From Nocardiopsis sp. CNR-923 (GTDB taxonomy: Bacteria; Actinomycetota; Actinomycetes; Streptosporangiales; Streptosporangiaceae): DNA of 64,000 nucleotides. The notes beneath the pieces were generated by a model that saw only the letters and a program-made list of their open reading frames with translations, was not told the origin of the DNA and did not search any database. This document shows positions 58,579 to 64,000 of the stretch, piece after piece; position 1 is the first letter of the stretch; the number at the start of each line of letters is the position of its first letter. Position numbers and translations under genes: made by a program. The stretch lies in assembly GCF_001942255.1 (NCBI RefSeq), contig NZ_MKKC01000033.1, forward strand, positions 1 to 64,000, read 5' to 3'.

Positions 58579-59796
58579 TTACGCCAGGCGCGCGACGACG
58601 AGATCCCACACGCGATCGGCCAGGTCCTCCTTGGGGCCGAAGGGGACCTCCACGACGGTGCCGTCGGAGCCGAGGACGACCGCCTGGTTGTCCTCGGTGC
58701 CGAACGCGCGGCCGTTGCCGACCTGGTTGACCACGAGCAGATCGCAGCCCTTGCGCTCCAGCTTGGCGCGGCCGTGCGCCAGGACGTCGTCGGTCTCGGC
58801 GGCGAACCCGACGATGGTCTGCGCCAGTCCCTCCTCGTCTCGTGAGGCGACCAGCCCGGCGAGGATGTCGGGGTTCTCGGTCAGTTCGATCGGCGCGGGC
58901 CGGCCACCGGACTTCTTGATCTTGCTCCCGACGCTGGCGGCGGGGCGGAAGTCCGCCACGGCGGAGGCCATGACCACGACGTCGGCCCCGGCCCGTTCGG
59001 CGGCCACGGCCTCGGCCAGGTCGAGCGCGGACCCGACGCGGACGACGCGGACCCCGGCCGGGTCGGGAAGGGCGACATTGGCCGAGAGGAGCGTCACCTC
59101 GGCGCCGCGCGCTGCGGCGGTCCGGGCCAGGGCGTACCCCTGCTTGCCTGAGGAGTGGTTGCCGATGAAGCGCACCGGGTCGATCGCCTCGCGCGTGCCC
59201 CCGGCGGAGATCACCACGCGTCGTCCCGCGAGGTCGGCGGCGCCCCCGCGCAGGGCCGTGCGGGCCGCGTCGAGGAGTTCGGCGGGCTCGGGCAGCCGGC
59301 CCTTGCCGGTGTCGGCGCCGGTCAGGCGCCCCTCGGCCGGGTCGAGCACGATCGCGCCGCGCGAGCGGAGCGTGGCCACGTTGGCCCGGGTCGCGGGGTG
59401 CTCCCACATCTCGGTGTGCATCGCCGGGGCGAACACGACCGGGCATCGGGCGGTCAGGAGCGTGTTGGTCAGCAGGTCGTCCGCCAGACCCGCGGCGGCC
59501 TTGGCCAGGATGTTGGCGGTGGCGGGGGCGACGAACACCAGGTCGGCCGACTGGCCCGTGCGCACGTGCGGCACCTCGTGCACGCCGTCCCAGACGGCGG
59601 TCGCGACGGGCTGGCCGGACAGGGCGGCCCAGGTGGGCTCGCCGACGAAGCGCAAGGCGCCGGCGGTGGGCACGACCCGGACCTGGTGACCGGACTCGGT
59701 CAGACGTCGGAGCAGCTCGCAGACCTTGTAGGCGGCGATGCCGCCGCCGACGCCGAGGACTACCTGGGGCACGCGATCGGGTTCTCTCTCACTCAC
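58579..59796 (-). CDS. coaBC: bifunctional phosphopantothenoylcysteine decarboxylase/synthase
   Basis: 405 residues, intact. CoaC half: GVGGGIAAYKVCELLRRL, PATANILAKAAAGLADDLLT and AMHTEMWEHPAT with catalytic residues. CoaB half: SAGGTREAIDPVRFIGNHSS, GKQGYALA, MASAVADFRP, KIKK. Two steps of coenzyme A synthesis. GTG start at 59796 (VSEREPD). Downstream of rpoZ on the same strand as in other actinomycetes. Confidence 0.95.
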   Translation of the reverse strand: MSEREPDRVPQVVLGVGGGIAAYKVCELLRRLTESGHQVRVVPTAGALRFVGEPTWAALSGQPVATAVWDGVHEVPHVRTGQSADLVFVAPATANILAKAAAGLADDLLTNTLLTARCPVVFAPAMHTEMWEHPATRANVATLRSRGAIVLDPAEGRLTGADTGKGRLPEPAELLDAARTALRGGAADLAGRRVVISAGGTREAIDPVRFIGNHSSGKQGYALARTAAARGAEVTLLSANVALPDPAGVRVVRVGSALDLAEAVAAERAGADVVVMASAVADFRPAASVGSKIKKSGGRPAPIELTENPDILAGLVASRDEEGLAQTIVGFAAETDDVLAHGRAKLERKGCDLLVVNQVGNGRAFGTEDNQAVVLGSDGTVVEVPFGPKEDLADRVWDLVVARLA

Positions 59797-59872
59797 GGAA
59801 CGAGTTCTACCAGGTGCCGCCCCGAACGCCGTGAGGGGCGTACGAGGTTCCGCGGAAGGAGTCGGGCCGTCG

Positions 59873-59995
59873 GCGAGGAACGGGCGCCGGGCACGGGCCG
59901 GGGAGCACCGCACCGGCGGGCCGCGTCGGGGCGGCGGTCCACCCGCGCGCGGCGTCCCCGGACGGCGGGGGGCGGGCGAGCGCCCCGTTCCTCGC
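59873..59995 (-). repeat. long-range inverted repeat between rpoZ and coaBC
   Basis: Arms GCGAGGAACGGG (59873-59884) and CCCGTTCCTCGC (59984-59995) match perfectly over 12 bases and enclose about 100 very GC-rich bases. It may fold into a large hairpin that separates rpoZ from coaBC expression. Confidence 0.5.
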
Positions 59996-60018
59996 GCCCG
60001 AGTCCGCGGGAGCGCGGC

Positions 60019-60285
60019 TCAGTTGCCCTCGTAGGGCTCGGCGGTGAGCAGGCCGGACCTGACCTCGCGCAGGGCGATGGACAGTGACTTCTCCTGCACG
60101 TGGGTCTCCACCAGCGGGCCGACGTACTCCAGCAGGCCCTCGCCGAGCTGGGCGTAGTAGGCGTTGATCTGGCGGGCCCGCTTGGAGGCCATGGTCACCA
60201 GGCTGTACTTGCTGTCGACGCACTCCAGCAGGTCGTCGATCGGCGGGTTGGTGATGCCTTCGGCGACGGGCTCGGTACCAGCCAC
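60019..60285 (-). CDS. rpoZ: DNA-directed RNA polymerase omega subunit
   Basis: 88 residues. [20 protein letters not shown], then [20 protein letters not shown], the actinobacterial omega pattern. Assists assembly of RNA polymerase. GTG start at 60285 with GGGGG nine bases upstream. Follows gmk by 80 bases, the usual gmk-rpoZ-coaBC order. Confidence 0.95.
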   Translation of the reverse strand: MAGTEPVAEGITNPPIDDLLECVDSKYSLVTMASKRARQINAYYAQLGEGLLEYVGPLVETHVQEKSLSIALREVRSGLLTAEPYEGN

Positions 60286-60365
60286 TTCGTATACCCCCAG
60301 GGACGGTCTCCGGCTCGTCGAAAGCCGTGACGTGATTGACAGGTGGGCGCCCGCGGGCGGCGATA

Positions 60366-60956
60366 TCACACCTTGGGCGCTCGGATCAACGCTAGCAGCT
60401 CGTCGCATACGTCCCGTACGGCCGTGTTGACGAGCGTCGTGTCGAACTCCTTCTCCGCGGCGAGCTCGACCCGGGCCGCGTCCAGTCTGCGCTGGACGAC
60501 CTCCTCGGACTCGGTGCCGCGGCCGGTCAGGCGGCGGACGAGCTCCTCCCAGGAGGGCGGCGCGAGGAAGACGTGCAGGGAGTCGGGCATGGTCGCGCGC
60601 ACCTGGCGGGCGCCCTGGAGCTCGATCTCCAGCAGGACGGGGATCCCGGCGCAGAGCCGCTCGGTCACGGGGGTGCGGGGGGTGCCGTAGCGGTTGCCCG
60701 CGAACTCGGCCCACTCCAGCAGTTCGTCGTCGGCGACGAGGCGGTCGAACTCCGCTTCGGAGGCGAAGTGGTACTGCACGCCCTCGCGCTCACCGGGCCG
60801 GGGGTCGCGGGTGGTCACCGACACCGAGAGCCAGACGTCGGGGTGGTCGCGACGGATCGCCTCCACCACCGTGCTCTTGCCCACACCGGAGGGGCCGGAC
60901 AGGACGGTCAGCCGCTTCTCCTGCGGGCTGGACTGGGCTCCGGGCTCGTCTGGCAT
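60366..60956 (-). CDS. gmk: guanylate kinase
   Basis: 196 residues. P-loop [21 protein letters not shown]-binding [29 protein letters not shown], lid with [17 protein letters not shown]. Phosphorylates GMP to GDP. ATG at 60956. Confidence 0.96.
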   Translation of the reverse strand: MPDEPGAQSSPQEKRLTVLSGPSGVGKSTVVEAIRRDHPDVWLSVSVTTRDPRPGEREGVQYHFASEAEFDRLVADDELLEWAEFAGNRYGTPRTPVTERLCAGIPVLLEIELQGARQVRATMPDSLHVFLAPPSWEELVRRLTGRGTESEEVVQRRLDAARVELAAEKEFDTTLVNTAVRDVCDELLALIRAPKV

Positions 60957-61005
60957 GGGTGGATCGGGCTTCCCTTCGAGGTCTCCGCGGTCGCGGGAAG
61001 CTCCA

Positions 61006-61011
61006 TTTATA
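61006..61011 (-). promoter_or_regulatory. gmk promoter -10 candidate
   Basis: Minus-strand TATAAA in GGTATAAATGG, about 50 bases before the gmk start, the only AT-rich hexamer in a GC-rich spacer. No clear -35 (TCGACG is too far upstream). A weak GCGGTC/GACCGC hairpin at 61053-61068 could end mihF transcription. Confidence 0.35.
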
Positions 61012-61194
61012 CCACCGCGCGCGGCGCGGCGGACGCGTCGACCTGGGGCCGAGCGGTCCGCCGACCGCGGCGCGGTCGAAGACTCACCGGGGGTTCGGCC
61101 ACCGCTGTGGCACGCGGCCGTTCCCGCGTGTGCGAGGAACGGTCTCCGCCGCGACTGTGGGGGACGCGGACGGGCCGGTGTCGCTCGGGGAGAC

Positions 61195-61518
61195 CTACTT
61201 GGTCAGGTCCCCGAACTCGCTTTCGAGGGCGGCACGCTGGTTCGTGCCCAGGCCACGGACGCGGCGGGACTCAGCGATGTTGAGCCGCTCCATGATCTGC
61301 TTGGCACGGACCTTGCCGACGCCGGGCAGGGATTCCAGCAGAGCCGAAACCTTCATCTTGCCGATGACGTCGTCCTTGAGCCCGTCGGCGAGGACCTCGG
61401 ACAGCGAGATACCGCCGTTCTTGAGCTTGTTCTTGACCTCAGCGCGCTCTTTTCTGGCCTTGGCGGCCTTCTCAAGAGCCGCACTGCGCTGCTCGGGTGT
61501 GAGGGGAGGAAGGGCCAC
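61195..61518 (-). CDS. mihF: integration host factor, actinobacterial type
   Basis: 107 residues. Basic, helical nucleoid protein: [30 protein letters not shown], and the helix-two-turn-helix [20 protein letters not shown] that binds DNA. Conserved and usually essential in actinobacteria, compacting DNA and influencing development genes. GTG start at 61518. Lies between pyrF and gmk, the standard order. Preceded by an unusual structured leader. Confidence 0.96.
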   Translation of the reverse strand: MALPPLTPEQRSAALEKAAKARKERAEVKNKLKNGGISLSEVLADGLKDDVIGKMKVSALLESLPGVGKVRAKQIMERLNIAESRRVRGLGTNQRAALESEFGDLTK

Positions 61519-61606
61519 GCCGGGTCACCTCGGATTTCTACTCGTTTGTAGAGGGCGGACGCCTGCGCAAGTTAGTAGGTCCGACCCCCCTTAGGCAACG
61601 CAAAGT

Positions 61607-61704
61607 GGCCTTTCAGCGGCTATTTCATCGAAGGAACTACTCAAGGTAACTAAGCCCTTGCAGGCAGAGACGAAAATCAGGACCTAAGTCCCGATTGAAA
61701 GGCC
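61607..61704 (-). ncRNA. candidate structured leader RNA upstream of mihF
   Basis: On the minus strand GGCCTTTCA and TGAAAGGCC form a perfect 9-base closing stem around 79 bases. Inside are smaller hairpins (GGAC-CTAA-GTCC, GCCTGCAAGGGC) and a marked AT-rich composition compared with the surrounding genes. It ends about 90 bases before the mihF start. The rest of 61519-61891 holds no gene; a 64-codon frame at 61637-61831 lies mostly in this structure and looks accidental. No known riboswitch class is recognised. Confidence 0.45.
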
Positions 61705-61891
61705 CGACAACGGTGCCACCTGTGCAGGTCACACGGGGGTGACGCGGGTCACTCTCAGCGTTGAGAACCTGATTTCGGACACACTTTTTTGGTGACCGTA
61801 CGTGATCCACAACTGCGCGTGATGGGATCACTGCGACATCCGGGCCAGACCCCCTTCCGCTCCGTCACACGGGTCGCGGACCCCGCCTCCG

Positions 61892-62605
61892 CTAGGCGCG
61901 GACCCCGGCGCGCCGAACCGCTGCCGCGATGGCCGCCGCCGCGGCGCCGGGGTCCGCCGCCCTGGTGATCGGTCGACCGATGACCAGCAGGTCCGCACCC
62001 GCCGCCACGGCCTCCTCCGGGGTCGCCACCCGCGACTGGTCACCCCTGTCCGCCCCCGCCGGGCGCACGCCCGGCGTGATCAGGGTGATGTCGGGGCCCA
62101 CCTCGGAACGCACCAGGGCCACCTCCCGCGGCGAGCAGACCAGGGCCCGGGCCCCTGCGCCCACCGCCATCGCCGCCAGACGCCGCACCGCGTCGCGGGC
62201 CGGACCGAGCAGCCCCACCTGCTCCAGGTCCTTCTCGCTCATCGAGGTGAGCACCGTCACGGCGGCGATCCTGGTGTCCGGCGCGGCCTCCACCGCCGCC
62301 CGGACCATGTCCGCTCCCCCACTGGCGTGCACCGTGAGGATCGACGGGCGAAGGCCCGCGACGCTGCGCGCCGCACCCGCCACCGTCGCCGGGATGTCGT
62401 GCAGCTTGAGGTCGAGGAACACCCCGACCGGGTTGGCGCCGCGCACCGCGCTGACCGCCTCGGGGCCGTACCGCAGGTACAGCTCCAGCCCGACCTTCAC
62501 CGTGCTCACGTGCGGAGCGACCGCGGACGCCCAGGTGGCGGCGGTCTCGATGTCGTCGGCGTCGATCGCCACGGCGATCGGGGCGGGAGCGGTGGGCGCG
62601 GTCAT
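61892..62605 (-). CDS. pyrF: orotidine 5'-phosphate decarboxylase
   Basis: 237 residues. Actinobacterial-type PyrF with [20 protein letters not shown] containing the D-K-x-x-D catalytic tetrad, [17 protein letters not shown] and [14 protein letters not shown]. Decarboxylates OMP to UMP. ATG at 62605 with GAAGGGG; a GACACCG/CGGTGTC hairpin (62628-62647) stands just upstream of it. Confidence 0.95.
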   Translation of the reverse strand: MTAPTAPAPIAVAIDADDIETAATWASAVAPHVSTVKVGLELYLRYGPEAVSAVRGANPVGVFLDLKLHDIPATVAGAARSVAGLRPSILTVHASGGADMVRAAVEAAPDTRIAAVTVLTSMSEKDLEQVGLLGPARDAVRRLAAMAVGAGARALVCSPREVALVRSEVGPDITLITPGVRPAGADRGDQSRVATPEEAVAAGADLLVIGRPITRAADPGAAAAAIAAAVRRAGVRA

Positions 62606-62910
62606 GTCGGTTTCCCCTTCTTCGTCCGACACCGTACGGTCGGTGTCAGCACCTGCACCTGTGCTTACGAAAGCACCGGCCGATGCACGTTCGCTGTCAT
62701 GTGCACACACCAAAGTGTGCGATTCCCCGGATACGGCTCTTCATGCGCCCCCGGTAGGTCACTTCCCCGTAACGCCTTCCGAGGCGGCCGTGAACGGGTC
62801 GCGCCCCGGTTCGTATGTCCGGGATGCCGGATGCGCACGTTCGGTCGCACAGCGCCGCCTCAGCGCCGTCCAGGCCGGTCAGGAGCCTCGCACTCGACCC
62901 GGACCGCGTC
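62606..62910. other. 305-base gap between pyrD and pyrF
   Basis: No gene supported. Holds the hairpin at 62628-62647 (GACACCG, loop TACGGT, CGGTGTC) and a small CACAC/GTGTG palindrome near 62703-62716. Unlike the usual overlapping pyrD-pyrF junction, this spacing suggests pyrF has its own control region. Confidence 0.4.
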
Positions 62911-63852
62911 TCAGGCGCCCACCCCCTCGCCGTGGGCCGCGCCGACCAGGTCGCGGGCCCGCTCGATCCCGCGCGCCTCCAACTCCTCCGTGAACTGCCG
63001 GAGGACGCGCGCGCACGCGGAGGGGTCGGAGAAGTTGGTCGTGCCCACCGCCACGGCGCTCGCCCCGGCTGCCATGAACTCGACCACGTCCGCCCCCGTG
63101 CGGACCCCGCCCATGCCGACGATCGGCACGTCGGGCAGGGCCTCGTGCACCCGGAAGACGCAGCCCACGGCGAGGGGGCGGATCGCCGGACCGGACAGCC
63201 CGCCCACGCCGCCCGCCACCGCGGGCCGCAGGGTGCGGGTGTCGATCGCCATCCCGCGCACGGTGTTGATCATCGACAGACCGTCCGCCCTGGCCTCCAC
63301 GCACGCGCTGGCCAGTTCCACCACGTCGGGGACGTCGGCCGCGAGCTTGGCCAGAACGGGCACGTCCGAACGGGCGTGCGAGCGCACAGTGCCGACCACC
63401 GCCGCCGCGCTCGCCGGGTCGTCGGCGAAGTACCGCCCGCCCGGGTCGGCCGGGTCCGGGCAGGAGAGGTTGACCTCGATGGCGCTGACCCCGGCGGCCC
63501 CGGAGACGCGTCGGGCCAGCTCCCCGAACTCCGCCGTCCCCGTCCCGGCGATGGACACGATCGCCCGTGCGCCGCGCGAGAGCAGCCAGGGCAGATCCCG
63601 TTGGAGGAAGACGTCGATCCCCGGCCCCTGCATGCCGACGGTGTTCAGCATCCCGCTGGGGGTCTCGGCCATCCGCGGCGCCGGCCGCCCGGCGTGCGGC
63701 TCCAGCATCACCGACTTGGTGGTCACCGCGCCGATCGAGGAGACGTCGAAGAACCGGGCCAGCTCGCGGCCCGCCCCGGCGCACCCGGCGGCGGTCACCA
63801 CCGGATTGGGCAGCTCGGCGCCGCCGAGTCGGATGGTCAGGTCCGCGTTCAC
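62911..63852 (-). CDS. pyrD: dihydroorotate dehydrogenase, class 1 (probably 1B, catalytic subunit)
   Basis: 313 residues. FMN-binding VVTAAGCAGAGRELARF, TTKSVMLEPHAGRPAPRM, catalytic Cys loop VSAIEVNLSCPDP, INTVRGMAIDTRT, IVGMGGVRTGADVVEFMAAG. Oxidises dihydroorotate to orotate; class 1B enzymes work with PyrK and NAD. GTG at 63852 with AGGAGAG. In the 148 bases before the right edge I find no PyrK-like C-terminus and no clear gene. Confidence 0.93.
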   Translation of the reverse strand: MNADLTIRLGGAELPNPVVTAAGCAGAGRELARFFDVSSIGAVTTKSVMLEPHAGRPAPRMAETPSGMLNTVGMQGPGIDVFLQRDLPWLLSRGARAIVSIAGTGTAEFGELARRVSGAAGVSAIEVNLSCPDPADPGGRYFADDPASAAAVVGTVRSHARSDVPVLAKLAADVPDVVELASACVEARADGLSMINTVRGMAIDTRTLRPAVAGGVGGLSGPAIRPLAVGCVFRVHEALPDVPIVGMGGVRTGADVVEFMAAGASAVAVGTTNFSDPSACARVLRQFTEELEARGIERARDLVGAAHGEGVGA

Positions 63853-64000
63853 GTTCTCTCCTGAAGGATGCCCCGGTCCTCGGGCCGGGGAGGGAATCGG
63901 AACCCACGCCTCACCGGCAGCGGCGGCCGGACGGTGTCCCGGGCAGTGCGCCGTCCGCCCATGTCCACGGCGGGATGACTCACCTGGGCCAAAGCTCCCC

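Noticed and set aside
61637-61831. 64-codon minus-strand frame upstream of mihF
   Set aside because: Lies mostly in the structured leader, no ribosome site, no codon bias, no family resemblance.

Overview
The window looks like chromosome from a high-GC actinomycete, most likely the Nocardiopsaceae (Nocardiopsis or Streptomonospora-like). That placement is inferred from very high GC with GTG/TTG starts, two Cvn-type conservons, mihF, a truncated-looking arg cluster and the order alaS-ruvX-mltG-aroE; it rests on no database match. Nearly all genes are core metabolism or translation and most lie on the minus strand. I see no CRISPR array, insertion sequence, prophage or tRNA gene.

Layout. 1-590: leader and promoters of what appears to be an rRNA operon running off the left edge. 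589-4720: tyrS, then a plus-strand group of alpha/beta hydrolase, TetR regulator, a broken gene and a secreted HNH nuclease. 4823-15035: small secreted protein, L-2-hydroxyglutarate oxidase, a two-gene partial conservon, and a full conservon (sensor kinase, roadblock, DUF742, GTPase) followed by a CbiX-like protein. 15411-22591: arginine cluster argCJBDFRH under tandem ARG boxes, with an unusual short ArgJ. 22707-26527: MarR-linked amine oxidase and aminotransferase. 27097-39285: pheST, a PAS histidine kinase, an infC-rpmI-rplT-rRNA methyltransferase operon with a leader attenuator, aroE, mltG and ruvX. 39759-48835: alaS, two small membrane-associated proteins, a pseudokinase, rarA and a PAS/GAF PP2C phosphatase. 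49437-57103: mini zinc protein, aspS, metallo-hydrolase, DUF349 protein, a two-component pair and a DUF11-like surface protein. 57198-63852: metK, coaBC, rpoZ, gmk, mihF, pyrF and pyrD.

Quality warning. About twenty genes, including essential ones (tyrS, pheS, aspS, metK, argC, argH, mltG), are broken by single-base frameshifts. In most cases adding one G or C to a short run restores the family sequence. I read these as sequencing or assembly errors and give the full reconstructed span, noting each break.

Most interesting points: an ArgJ lacking its C-terminal part and several active-site motifs; a membrane pseudokinase; a CbiX-like protein lacking the usual HGS motif attached to a conservon; infC apparently starting at ATC behind a leader terminator; a low-GC leader with a closing stem upstream of mihF; a family of inverted-repeat elements whose arm contains the TAG stop codon of three genes; and a 46-residue RanBP2-like zinc protein.
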